NCBI RefSeq assembly: GCF_000348925.1
Contig: NZ_AODQ01000036.1
Span: 1-35,471, forward strand
From: Cesiribacter andamanensis AMV16
Lineage (GTDB): Bacteria; Bacteroidota; Bacteroidia; Cytophagales; Cyclobacteriaceae
Length of the DNA: 35,471 nt
Reading direction: 5' to 3'
Shown here: positions 17,710-26,121 of the stretch, piece after piece
Numbering within the stretch: the first letter of the stretch is position 1
Layout of the letters: every line of letters starts with the position of its first letter
Translations under genes and position numbers: made by a program
Notes under the pieces: model-generated
The model's input: only the letters and a program-made list of their open reading frames with translations
The model's database searches: none
What the model was told of the DNA's origin: nothing

Positions 17710-19035
17710 TCAGGAATTGGCTGCGGCCAGGGGCTTGCCCGACTTTTGCAGCCGGGCGGTTTGCAGAATGACAAATCCGGCCAGAAAGAACAAGGTCATA
17801 AACAGCATGCTGTTGCGCATGCTGCCGGTAAGCTGCTCGATGAGGCCGTACGAAAAGGTGCCCAGTACAATGGCCAGTTTCTCGGTGATATCATAAAAGC
17901 TGAAGTAGGAGGCTGTATCTTTGGTGCCTTCGGGAATCAGTTTGGAGTAGGTAGAGCGGGACACTGCCTGAATACCCCCCATCACAAAGCCCAGCAGGCC
18001 AGCCAGCCCGTAAAAGCTCAGCTTATCCTGCAGCAGATACCCCAGCACACAGATGCCCATCCAGATTAGCAGGGTGCTGCTGATGGCAAACCCATTTCCC
18101 CGCCGGCCCGAGGTCCAGGCAAAAAAGAGCGCACCTGCTATGGCCAGCACCTGCAGGATCAGCACCACCAGAATCATCTCATCACCGGAGATGCCCACTT
18201 CCGACTCGCCAAACAGCGGCGCCAGCAGCATTACGGTCTGCACCCCCATGCTGTAAAAGAAAAACGACAGCAGAAAACGCAACGTACTAAGCTGCCCCCG
18301 CAGCGCCCGCAGCACCTTGCGGATCTCCTGAAAGCCCTTGCCCAGCACTTCGCCCCCCAGCTTCAGGCCGGTAGGGCGGTCCTTCAGATGATAAAAGGCA
18401 ATCTGGGCAAAGCCCACCCACCAGACCCCTACCAGTAAAAACCCAAAGCGGGTGGCGCTGGTAACGCCCGCATCGCCGGAGCCAAAGCCAAATACCTCCG
18501 GATGCAAGAGCAGCCCCAGGGTGATCAGCAGCAGAATCACACTTCCCACATAGCCAAAGGAAAAACCCCGGGCGCTAATGCGGTCCATACGATCGGCAGT
18601 GGCAATCTCGGGCAGAAAGCCGTTGTAAAACACCAGCGATCCGGCATAGCCCACCGAGGCCAGCACGGCACAGAGAATGCCCCACTCAATGTTGCTGCCA
18701 TGAAAGAAGTACAGCCCAATACAGGCCGTAGCCCCCATGTAGGTAAAGAACTGCATGAAGCGCTTTTTGCGCCCGCTATAATCCGCAATGCCGGAGAGCA
18801 GGGGCGAGAGCAGCACGATCAGGAAAAAGGAAAAGGAGATGGCATAGGTGTAGAGTACTGTGTTTTTGATGGTAAGGCCAAAGAACTGCACCTCCTCCCC
18901 ACCAAAAGCCTGCCGGGTAGCGGCACTGTAGTAGATGGGAAAGATGGCCGTAGTAACGATCAGGTTATACACCGAGTTGGCCCAATCGTAGGAGCACCAG
19001 GCATTCAAGACCGTAGGATTGTTCTTTTGCATCAT
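17710..19035 (-). CDS. UMF1-type MFS transporter
   Basis: This 441-residue inner-membrane protein has about 12 hydrophobic spans. The N-terminal CSYDWANSVYNLIVTTAIFP closely matches the DWANS-Y signature of the UMF1/Atg22-like branch of the major facilitator superfamily. Further on, YSGRKKRFMQF is a typical MFS loop and GGIQAVSRSTYSKLIPEG is a second family landmark. The substrate is unknown; eukaryotic Atg22 relatives export amino acids from vacuoles, but this cannot be transferred with confidence. The start is taken at the ATG pair 19035/19032, because the 57 codons upstream are neither hydrophobic nor family-like. The following DUF6503-type lipoprotein gene begins six bases after its stop. 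Confidence 0.93.
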   Translation of the reverse strand: MMQKNNPTVLNAWCSYDWANSVYNLIVTTAIFPIYYSAATRQAFGGEEVQFFGLTIKNTVLYTYAISFSFFLIVLLSPLLSGIADYSGRKKRFMQFFTYMGATACIGLYFFHGSNIEWGILCAVLASVGYAGSLVFYNGFLPEIATADRMDRISARGFSFGYVGSVILLLITLGLLLHPEVFGFGSGDAGVTSATRFGFLLVGVWWVGFAQIAFYHLKDRPTGLKLGGEVLGKGFQEIRKVLRALRGQLSTLRFLLSFFFYSMGVQTVMLLAPLFGESEVGISGDEMILVVLILQVLAIAGALFFAWTSGRRGNGFAISSTLLIWMGICVLGYLLQDKLSFYGLAGLLGFVMGGIQAVSRSTYSKLIPEGTKDTASYFSFYDITEKLAIVLGTFSYGLIEQLTGSMRNSMLFMTLFFLAGFVILQTARLQKSGKPLAAANS

Positions 19036-19223
19036 GCGCGTTGGGGAGATATTGGGGAAAGGTAAGCAAAGCTCCTGATTTTTTAGAATGATGTTACAAA
19101 ATCTGCATTTCAGCCTCTGATTCCGGGCTACCCAAAGGGTATTCCACACCGCTGCCGTATAATCAGCAGTGTATAATAACGCAGCCCTCCCTGACAAGGC
19201 CTGCAAAAGCTAACGAATCTGCC

Positions 19224-19231
19224 TATCTTTG
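19224..19231 (+). promoter_or_regulatory. Possible -7 element for rluF
   Basis: The octamer TATCTTTG matches the Bacteroidota -7 consensus TAnnTTTG and lies about 60 bases before the rluF ATG. No good -33 box is visible, so this is weak. Confidence 0.35.
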
Positions 19232-19288
19232 CCGCTGGGTGGTGTGGGTAGGTGCCTGCTCCCCCCTAGTTGCCAACCCTTTACGCCT

Positions 19289-20296
19289 ATGCCATTTAGC
19301 AGCACCACCCGTCTTAACAAATACATCAGCGAAAGCGGCCTGTGCTCCCGCCGGGAGGCCGACCGCTACATTGAGCAGGGCCAGGTGTTTCTGAACGGCC
19401 GGCGCGCCGGCATTGGCGACCAGGTAAAGCCTGGCGATAAGGTAATGGTAAATGGCCATGCCATTGCGCCCAAAAAGGCCGAAGAGCTCTTTGTGCTGGC
19501 CTTTAACAAACCTGTGGGCATTACCAGCACCACCGAAGCCGGCGTGCGGGGCAATATTGTGGATTATGTGAACCATACCGAACGCATCTTCCCCATCGGC
19601 CGGCTTGATAAGGATTCTCAGGGGCTTATTTTCCTGACCAACAACGGCGACCTGGTGAACAAGATCCTGCGGGCCGGCAACAACCATGAAAAGGAATACC
19701 TGGTAACGGTAGACAAGGCCATCACCCCCGAGTTTATCAGCGGCATGGCCAATGGGGTACCCATGCTGGGCGAAGTCACCAAAAAGTGCAAGGTTGAGAA
19801 AGAAAGCCCCTTTATCTTCCGCATTACCCTGGTGCAGGGCCTCAACCGGCAGATCAGGCGCATGTGCGAGCATTTTGGCTATGAGGTGCTAAAGCTGGAG
19901 CGGGTGCGCATCATGCACATCAGCCTGAAGGGCTTGCCCCAGGGTGACTGGCGGGAGCTTAGCCCTGAAGAAATGGACGAGATGTTTCGCCTTATCCAGA
20001 ATTCGTCGTCTGACTACAGCGGAGAAACAAAGCCCAAAGCCAGAAAAAGCATGCGCCCGGCCGGCAGATCAGGGGGTGATGGCTGGGGAGAAGAAGGTAC
20101 TGCCCGCCGGCCTGCTCCAAAACGTACCGGCAGTAAGCCGGGTGGCCGCCCAGCATCCGCCCCCCCTTCCGGCGGCAGATCGGGAGGCAGGCCACAAGCG
20201 GCCGGACCGGCAAAAGGCGGTCCGCGCATTGGCAAGAGCAAGCCCGGCAAGGTAAAACGCTCCTCCGGCGGTGGGCGCAGGGGCGGCCGGGGATAA
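19289..20296 (+). CDS. rluF: 23S rRNA pseudouridine synthase, RluF type
   Basis: This enzyme isomerises a uridine to pseudouridine in 23S rRNA (position 2604 for E. coli RluF). From ATG 19289 the protein has 335 residues. An N-terminal S4 RNA-binding domain ([24 protein letters not shown]) leads into the catalytic domain. The catalytic aspartate is Asp107 in [10 protein letters not shown]. The segments [31 protein letters not shown] and [16 protein letters not shown] match RluF rather than RluB or RsuA. The final 100 or so residues are a low-complexity tail rich in Gly, Arg, Lys, Pro and Ser, absent from E. coli RluF, and probably a disordered RNA-binding extension. A TTG-initiated longer frame (19229) was not preferred. 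Confidence 0.93.
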   Translation: MPFSSTTRLNKYISESGLCSRREADRYIEQGQVFLNGRRAGIGDQVKPGDKVMVNGHAIAPKKAEELFVLAFNKPVGITSTTEAGVRGNIVDYVNHTERIFPIGRLDKDSQGLIFLTNNGDLVNKILRAGNNHEKEYLVTVDKAITPEFISGMANGVPMLGEVTKKCKVEKESPFIFRITLVQGLNRQIRRMCEHFGYEVLKLERVRIMHISLKGLPQGDWRELSPEEMDEMFRLIQNSSSDYSGETKPKARKSMRPAGRSGGDGWGEEGTARRPAPKRTGSKPGGRPASAPPSGGRSGGRPQAAGPAKGGPRIGKSKPGKVKRSSGGGRRGGRG

Positions 20297-20485
20297 GCGC
20301 AGCCCCCTTTTATTTCCAAAATAAAGTACTACTGAAGAAACCCCGGAAGGAAGTCCCTCGTTTTCTGAACCGGACAGGCACTGGGGCAAGAGCCTGTGCT
20401 GCCACTACTTTTTTACTATCTAAAATAATGTGTAGCGATTTTTTTAGGGTGATGAGCTACCGAAAAGCTTCTGGCATGAGTTAGT

Positions 20486-21106
20486 ATGGTGACATTGAGA
20501 AGAACTGTAGAACGACTGATCGATCCGTTTTATCCGATTTTTAAGCGTTTCATGGACATACAGACCTACCGCTACCTGGCATGCGGCGGGATCAATGTGG
20601 CCATGGATATTCTCATGTTCTTCATTGCCTACCATTACATAGTACAGAAGCAGATCATTCACCTGCCTTTTGGCCTGGCGGTAAGTCCTTACATTGCCGC
20701 CTTTATCATTTCGTTTTGCATCTGTTTCCCACTGGCTTTTTTGCTCATGCGGCATGTGGCCTTTCCGCACTCGGCCCTGGCCGGACGCACCCAGCTGATC
20801 CGCTATTTTTCGGTGGTAATGCTCAACCTGGGGCTGCATTATGTACTTCTGAAGCTGTTTGTTGAAACGTTTGCCTTTTATCCCACCCCGGCCAAAGTGG
20901 TGGTTACGGGCATTGGCATTGTGGTGAGCTACCTGCTGCAGAAACACTATTCCTTTAAACAGGTAGCGCCTCCCCCGGCACCCCCTGTGGCTACACCCAC
21001 GCCGAAAAGCACTAAAAAACCGCTCAAAAGGTGCGCCCGCTTCAGACTTATAGCCCCCTTGGCAAGGACTAGCGCCCTACCCCACGCCCGGGCACTGCTG
21101 GTATAA
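20486..21106 (+). CDS. GtrA family membrane protein
   Basis: This small four-span inner-membrane protein of 206 residues belongs to the GtrA-like family, whose members help move lipid-linked sugars across the membrane for surface polysaccharide decoration. Hydrophobic spans are seen at about residues 33-55, 67-93, 110-128 and 140-155. GtrA landmarks include YRYLACGGINVAMDI, RHVAF and the terminal VVSYLLQKHYSF. The remaining 45 residues are a Pro/Thr/Lys/Arg-rich tail (PPPAPPVATPTPKSTKK), probably cytoplasmic. No glycosyltransferase gene is adjacent, so the carried sugar is unknown. The start is ATG, with a GAGTTAGT-like stretch upstream that is not a strong ribosome binding site. Confidence 0.88.
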   Translation: MVTLRRTVERLIDPFYPIFKRFMDIQTYRYLACGGINVAMDILMFFIAYHYIVQKQIIHLPFGLAVSPYIAAFIISFCICFPLAFLLMRHVAFPHSALAGRTQLIRYFSVVMLNLGLHYVLLKLFVETFAFYPTPAKVVVTGIGIVVSYLLQKHYSFKQVAPPPAPPVATPTPKSTKKPLKRCARFRLIAPLARTSALPHARALLV

Positions 21107-21288
21107 ACTGTCTGATGCCTGGGGTAAGCAGCAGGGCCATCTGTGCTTTCCTGACAAGGAGATCCCCCAACAGACTATAATCTGCCCCCTTAACGGTGGG
21201 TATACAGCATTATCTGCAGGATGAGAGGGGCTGATTGGGGAAAATTGCTACCTTAGGGTATGCTGTGCCCATTGGCATCAGGCACATT

Positions 21289-23058
21289 ATGACCAGACCC
21301 AACAAAATACAACTGGCTTTTCTGCGCTGGCGAAAAAAGCAATCCAACAACCGGATCATGCCGTTTGTGCTTAGTGTGGTCGTGGGCCTGATCGTAGGGC
21401 TGTCGGCCATCCTCATCAAGACCATCATTCACTATTTTGAGATCTACGCCGTATACTTTGCCCCCTCGCTGCTTTATTTTCTGCTGCCGCTCATCGGCTT
21501 TCTACTGGTAACATTCCTGAACCGCACCGCCTTTACCAGCACGGCCTATTTTAGTGGCACCAAGCATGTGGTAGAGGCCATTGAGCAGCACTCCTCGGTG
21601 ATCCGTTTCCGGCTCATCTATTCCAAATTTATTACTACGGGCCTCACCATTGGCTTTGGGGGCAGCTCGGGCGTAGAGGCCGCCATTATCACCAGCGGCT
21701 CAGCTGTGGGCTCCAATGTAGGGCGCTTTCTGGGCCTGGGCTACCGGCTGCGTACGCTGCTGATCGGTTGCGGGGTAGCGGCGGGCATCTCGGCTGTCTA
21801 CAATGCCCCCATGGGAGGCTTTATCTTTGCGCTGGAAACCATTCTGCCTGAATTCACCCCCACGCTGCTCATACCGCTGCTGGTATCGGCGGCTACCGGC
21901 AAGATCCTCTTTGAGTTTATCATGGGCGAGCAGCTGCGCTTTGGTGTTCCCCTTGCCGATTTCTCCTATGAGCAGATTCCCCTGATCATCGGGCTGGGGG
22001 TGCTGGGTATGTTCATGTCGGTGTACCTGCTCAAAACCTATCGCTACTGCAGTGAGCTGTTTGCGCGCATTCGCAGCCCCTATGTGCGGGCGCTGGTGGG
22101 CGGCCTGGTGTTGGGCTCCATCATTTACCTGCTGCCCCCTATGTACGGCGAGGGCTATGTAAGCATCAACGCCCTGCTCAATGGCGAAGAAGCCTCCCTT
22201 TTCCAGAACTCCCCCCTGGCGCTGCTGCCCCGCTCGGCCTGGTTCAGCCTGCTATTTTTTTTTCTGGTGGCGCTGGCCAAGCCTGTCAGTACAGGCATCT
22301 GCGTGAATTCAGGCGGCGAGGGTGGCTACTTTGCGCCTTCGCTCATTACCGGCGGGCTTCTGGGCTATTTCTACTTCAAGGTGGTGATGCTGCTCTTTCC
22401 CTTCCTGGACCTGAATCCGGCCACCTACATTTTTCTGGGCATGGCCTCGGTCTTTGCCTGCATCATGAATGCACCGGTTACAGCCATCTTTTTGGTGGCC
22501 GAGATCACCCAAAGCTACCAGCTCTTTGTCCCCCTGATGCTGGTGTGCGCCGTCTCCTACTTTTTGAAGTATTACAAGGAAAACCTCAGCCAGGGGGTTA
22601 CCCAGCCCAGCTACCGGGCCAGTGCCAAACGGGTAGACCGCATTTTGCTTAACCAGTTGACGGTGCGGCAGCTCACCGAGTCCGATGGCCTGCCGGTACA
22701 GGAGGAGGCCACCTTCCGGCAGATCCTGGAGGCTTTTTCCCGCACCAACCGGGATATTCTGCAGGTGCAGAATGCGCAGGGACAGCTGGTGGGGGTGATC
22801 ACCCTCAACGATATTCGGGCCAGGCTCAGCGACACCACCCGCTATGATAGCCTGCTGGCCCGGGACCTGATGCATGCCCCCGATGTGGTAGTGGACATCA
22901 ACGAGCCGGCCTCGGAGGTGCTGGCCAAGTTTGATAAGCTGGAGCGCTGGTACCTGCCCGTGATGCGCGATGACAAGATCATTGGATTTATCTCCAAAAG
23001 TGACTTGCTAAGCCAGTACCGCACCGAGCTGACACGGGTAAACCGCTTTTTCCGCTAG
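21289..23058 (+). CDS. ClC-family chloride channel or transporter with CBS domains
   Basis: This is predicted to move chloride or another anion across the inner membrane, either as a channel or as an anion/proton antiporter. From ATG 21289 it has 589 residues. The membrane part carries the ClC anion-selectivity loops. These are GGSSGVEAA, in which Glu130 would be the gating glutamate of the usual GxEGP motif, and GGEGGYFAPSLITGG (GxFxP motif) around residues 342-350. The C-terminal third holds a pair of CBS domains (roughly residues 465-580), which in this family bind nucleotides and regulate gating. The TTG at 21235 would add 18 residues and overlaps a TACCTTAG promoter-like box, so the ATG is preferred. 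Confidence 0.94.
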   Translation: MTRPNKIQLAFLRWRKKQSNNRIMPFVLSVVVGLIVGLSAILIKTIIHYFEIYAVYFAPSLLYFLLPLIGFLLVTFLNRTAFTSTAYFSGTKHVVEAIEQHSSVIRFRLIYSKFITTGLTIGFGGSSGVEAAIITSGSAVGSNVGRFLGLGYRLRTLLIGCGVAAGISAVYNAPMGGFIFALETILPEFTPTLLIPLLVSAATGKILFEFIMGEQLRFGVPLADFSYEQIPLIIGLGVLGMFMSVYLLKTYRYCSELFARIRSPYVRALVGGLVLGSIIYLLPPMYGEGYVSINALLNGEEASLFQNSPLALLPRSAWFSLLFFFLVALAKPVSTGICVNSGGEGGYFAPSLITGGLLGYFYFKVVMLLFPFLDLNPATYIFLGMASVFACIMNAPVTAIFLVAEITQSYQLFVPLMLVCAVSYFLKYYKENLSQGVTQPSYRASAKRVDRILLNQLTVRQLTESDGLPVQEEATFRQILEAFSRTNRDILQVQNAQGQLVGVITLNDIRARLSDTTRYDSLLARDLMHAPDVVVDINEPASEVLAKFDKLERWYLPVMRDDKIIGFISKSDLLSQYRTELTRVNRFFR

Positions 23059-23075
23059 GGCCAGCTTTGATACAT

Positions 23076-23102
23076 CCTCCAAGGTTTTGAAAGCCCTGGA
23101 GG
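23076..23102. repeat. Imperfect 27-bp palindrome, possible terminator of the ClC gene
   Basis: CCTCCAAGG and CCCTGGAGG arms form a 12-position stem with one mismatch and one wobble pair around a 3-base loop, 18 bases after the ClC stop. It lacks a T run. It may be a transcript-end hairpin or a copy of a dispersed palindrome. Confidence 0.5.
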
Positions 23103-23164
23103 ATTGGGCGGCTGCTATTCACTACCTGCTACCCCCTCCATTAGCATTCCCTGAACTTTCCGCT

Positions 23165-23172
23165 TACTTTTG
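23165..23172 (+). promoter_or_regulatory. Possible -7 element for the radical SAM gene
   Basis: The octamer TACTTTTG matches TAnnTTTG. A TTAG at 23141-23144 lies 20 bases upstream as a possible -33 box. The start codon is 36 bases downstream. Confidence 0.35.
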
Positions 23173-23207
23173 CCCGTTACAGCACTAGCAAAAACCCGAG
23201 TACCCCC

Positions 23208-25406
23208 TTGCGCCAGAAACTGCTCCTGATCACCCCCCCTTTTACCCAGCTGAATACCCCCTATCCGGCCACTGCCTACCTAAAGGGCTTCCTCAATACC
23301 AAAGGGGTGCCCAGCTATCAGGCCGATCTGGGCATAGAGGTGATTCTGGAGATCTTCTCATCCAGGGGGTTGAAAGGAGTATTTGCCGAGATCGAAGCCA
23401 GAAACCTCACCCTATCAGAAAATGCCCGGCGTATTCTGGCCCTGAAGCGGGACTACCTCAAGACCATTGACCAGGTGATGGTGTACCTGCAGGATGGCAA
23501 CCCCACCCTTGGCCATGTTATCTGCGAAGGCACCTACCTGCCCGAGGCCAGCCGCTTTGCCCAGCTCGATGATCTGGAGTGGGCCTTTGGCAGCATGGGC
23601 ACCCGCGACAAAGCCCGCCACCTGGCTACTCTCTACCTGGAAGACCTCTCCGACCTGATCGTAGAGGCCCTGGACCCCCACTTTGGCTTTAGCCGATATG
23701 CCGAACGCCTGGGCCGCTCAGCCAATTCTTTTGATGAACTGCAGGGCGAACTGCAAAAACCCGACAGCTATATTGATGGCATTACCCTGCGCCTGCTGCA
23801 GCAACGAGTGGAGCGGGAAAAACCCACGCTGGTTGCCCTGTCCATTCCCTTTCCCGGCAACCTCTACAGTGGGCTTAAGTGCGGGCAGTGGCTCAGGCTT
23901 AATCACCCCCACATCAAAATTGTGATGGGTGGCGGCTTTGCCAATACCGAGCTGCGCTCCCTCTCCGATGCCCGGGTGTTCGATTATCTGGATTTTATTT
24001 GCCTGGACGATGGCGAAGCGCCCATCTATCACCTGATCGAACATCTGGAGGGGCAGCGCCCCCTTTCGCAACTCAAGCGCACCTTTGCCCTTACAGTGGG
24101 AAAGGTCGTGTACCACAATGGTAGCCCTGAGCGGGACTACCCCCAGCGGGAGGTTGGCACGCCCGACTATTCTGATTTTCCGCTGCACCGCTACCTCTCG
24201 GTGATTGAGATTGCCAACCCCATGCACCGCCTCTGGAGCGATGGGCGTTGGAACAAGCTTACGCTTGCCCACGGCTGCTACTGGGGCAAGTGCACCTTCT
24301 GTGATATTTCGCTGGACTACATCAAGCGCTACGAACCCATGACGGCCGCCCTGCTCTGCGACCGCATGGAGGAGATCATTGCCCAGACGGGCCAGAACGG
24401 CTTTCATTTTGTGGACGAGGCTGCTCCCCCGGCCCTTTTGCGGGAGCTGGCCCTGGAGATCCTGCGCCGGGAGCTGACGGTGGTCTGGTGGACCAACATC
24501 CGCTTTGAAAAGAGCTTTACCGCCGATCTGTGCCGCCTGCTGAAGGAATCGGGCTGCATTGCCATATCCGGCGGGCTGGAGGTGGCCTCCGACCGTCTGC
24601 TGGCCCTTATTAAGAAGGGGGTCACCATTGCGCAGGTGGCAAAGGTCTGCGAAAACCTGACGGGCGCCGGCATTATGGTGCATGCCTACCTGATGTACGG
24701 ATTTCCAACCCAGACCGCACAGGAAACCATTGATTCGCTGGAGGTGGTGCGCCAGCTCTTTGAGCAGGGCATTGTGCAGTCGGGCTTCTGGCACCAGTTT
24801 GCCATGACGGCTCACAGCCCCATTGGCCTCAACCCGGCCCTCTTTGGCGCCATAAAAGTAACCGAAGCGGTGGGCACCTTCGCCAACAACGACATTTACC
24901 ACCTGGACCCAAGCGGGGCCGATCATGAGCTCTTCAGCGAGGGCCTCAAAAAGGCGCTCTTTAACTACATGCACGGCCTTTGCTTTGATTTTCCGCTGCA
25001 AAAGTGGTTTTCCTTTAAAGTGCCCCGCAGCACGGTAGCCCCTGCCCTTATCCAGCAGCTGCTGGCCCTGGAAGAAGCCACTCCCCTGAAGCCTACCTCC
25101 AAGATCATCTGGCTGGGCAACCAGCCGCAGGTGCGCTACAGCAGCAAAAAGAAAAAGGGAAAAGAAGTAGCGGTGGCCGAGTTGCGCTTTGCCAACAAAA
25201 AGCACGAATTGCAGCTTACCCTCCGCCAGGACTGGGGCGACTGGCTGCTGGCCCTCCTGCCTCAGCTCACACCGGATGCCCCCACCGTCTGGACCTATCA
25301 GCAGTTGCAGGAAAGCTTTTCCGAGCACCAGCTTGGCCCCTGGGAGCATTTCTGGCACAGCCAGCAGGCGCAGGATCTGCGGGAGAGTGGGTTGCTGGTG
25401 CTGTAG
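23208..25406 (+). CDS. Radical SAM protein with B12-binding-type N-terminal domain
   Basis: This is a large (732-residue) cytoplasmic enzyme of unknown reaction. The N-terminal part, beginning LLLITPPFTQLNTPYPATAYLKGFL, and the VMGGGFANTEL segment with LDFICLDDGE fit the cobalamin-binding-like domain of B12-dependent radical SAM proteins. The radical SAM core follows at about residues 350-560. The iron-sulfur cluster cysteines are Cys357, Cys362 and Cys365 (GCYWGKCTFCD), giving CX4CX2C rather than the usual CX3CX2C. SGGLEVASDRLLALIKKG and VHAYLMYGFPTQTAQE are core-barrel landmarks. The start is TTG: the typical N-terminus begins directly there and no in-frame ATG is near. No substrate or peptide precursor gene is adjacent. 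Methylation or C-C bond chemistry are possibilities. Confidence 0.9.
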   Translation: MRQKLLLITPPFTQLNTPYPATAYLKGFLNTKGVPSYQADLGIEVILEIFSSRGLKGVFAEIEARNLTLSENARRILALKRDYLKTIDQVMVYLQDGNPTLGHVICEGTYLPEASRFAQLDDLEWAFGSMGTRDKARHLATLYLEDLSDLIVEALDPHFGFSRYAERLGRSANSFDELQGELQKPDSYIDGITLRLLQQRVEREKPTLVALSIPFPGNLYSGLKCGQWLRLNHPHIKIVMGGGFANTELRSLSDARVFDYLDFICLDDGEAPIYHLIEHLEGQRPLSQLKRTFALTVGKVVYHNGSPERDYPQREVGTPDYSDFPLHRYLSVIEIANPMHRLWSDGRWNKLTLAHGCYWGKCTFCDISLDYIKRYEPMTAALLCDRMEEIIAQTGQNGFHFVDEAAPPALLRELALEILRRELTVVWWTNIRFEKSFTADLCRLLKESGCIAISGGLEVASDRLLALIKKGVTIAQVAKVCENLTGAGIMVHAYLMYGFPTQTAQETIDSLEVVRQLFEQGIVQSGFWHQFAMTAHSPIGLNPALFGAIKVTEAVGTFANNDIYHLDPSGADHELFSEGLKKALFNYMHGLCFDFPLQKWFSFKVPRSTVAPALIQQLLALEEATPLKPTSKIIWLGNQPQVRYSSKKKKGKEVAVAELRFANKKHELQLTLRQDWGDWLLALLPQLTPDAPTVWTYQQLQESFSEHQLGPWEHFWHSQQAQDLRESGLLVL

Positions 25407-25525
25407 GAGTGGCCAAAGCAATTGTTTGATGCTACAAAAATCACCCAACAGCGTCTTCTAGCCATTCGGCCGTTGCATCCTTCCGCCTAGATGTGTAGCT
25501 TCATATAGCAAACAACCCCATCGGT

Positions 25526-25978
25526 ATGAAGAAACCTAAGGCCGAAAACCAAGTCCAGGGGCCGGCGGCCAGCCCGTTTGCCCAGACCTATTTTCATGGC
25601 AGCAGGGCCGACTTAAAGATTGGCGATCAGATCAAAGCCGGGTATATTTCAAACTACGGTCAAAGAAAAAATGCACCTTATATTTTTCTAACAGCCACAC
25701 TGGATGCGGCCATCTGGGGTGCCGAACTGGCTGCGGGTAGTGGACGGGAACGAATCTACCTGGTAGAGCCAACCGGTCCGATCGAAGACGATCCTGACCT
25801 GACCGATAAACGCTTTCCGGGCAATCCGACAAAATCGTATCGATCCACCCATCCTTTTAAGGTGGTAGGGGAAGTGACCCTCTGGCAGGGCCACCCCATC
25901 GAACAGGTGCAGGCGATGAAGGATCATCTGGCACGCCTGAACGAACAGGGGATCAATTCGATGAATGATTCCCCGTAG
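25526..25978 (+). CDS. arr: Rifampin ADP-ribosyltransferase
   Basis: This cytoplasmic enzyme transfers ADP-ribose from NAD to rifamycins and inactivates them. The 150-residue length equals known Arr proteins. Family landmarks are all present: YFHGSRADLKIGD, SNYGQRKNAPYIFLTATLDAAIWGAELA, ERIYLVEPTGPIEDDP, and the NPTKSYRSTHPFKVVGEVT stretch. The function is inferred from these matches, and no resistance phenotype can be read from sequence. The stop codon (25976-25978) lies inside the left arm of a REP palindrome, so the last residues (MNDSP) may have been shaped by that insertion. No integron or intact mobile gene adjoins it apart from the RAYT relic downstream. Confidence 0.93.
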   Translation: MKKPKAENQVQGPAASPFAQTYFHGSRADLKIGDQIKAGYISNYGQRKNAPYIFLTATLDAAIWGAELAAGSGRERIYLVEPTGPIEDDPDLTDKRFPGNPTKSYRSTHPFKVVGEVTLWQGHPIEQVQAMKDHLARLNEQGINSMNDSP

Positions 25979-26038
25979 GGGCAGACCTATGTGTCTGCCC
26001 CTACCTAGGTCTGGGCAGACACACAGGTCTGCCCCTAC
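25975..26038. repeat. REP-type palindrome overlapping the end of arr
   Basis: Two 26-base arms (25975-26000 and 26013-26038) are inverted copies of each other with one mismatch, around a 12-base centre. Within the left part, GTAGGGGCAGAC and GTCTGCCCCTAC also form a perfect 12-bp hairpin with a 6-base loop. The core GGGCAGAC recurs inside the neighbouring transposase relic, which identifies this as the REP family of that RAYT. Confidence 0.88.
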
Positions 26039-26079
26039 GCTGAATGCATGAAATAGACACATCCGAGAATTTTTTTGCG

Positions 26080-26120
26080 GGCTGTTATTGTTAGGGAATT
26101 CAATCGCTCCAATAACAGCC
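26080..26120. repeat. 11-bp inverted repeat just before the RAYT start
   Basis: GGCTGTTATTG (26080-26090) and CAATAACAGCC (26110-26120) are perfect inverted copies 19 bases apart. The right arm ends one base before the ATG of the transposase relic. It may be an element end or a site controlling transposase expression; neither is proven. Confidence 0.75.
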
Positions 26121-26121
26121 T

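Noticed and set aside
23718-25448. 576-codon minus-strand open frame opposite the radical SAM gene
   Set aside because: It is an antisense shadow of a strongly conserved gene, with no family motifs and a composition typical of reversed GC-rich coding sequence.
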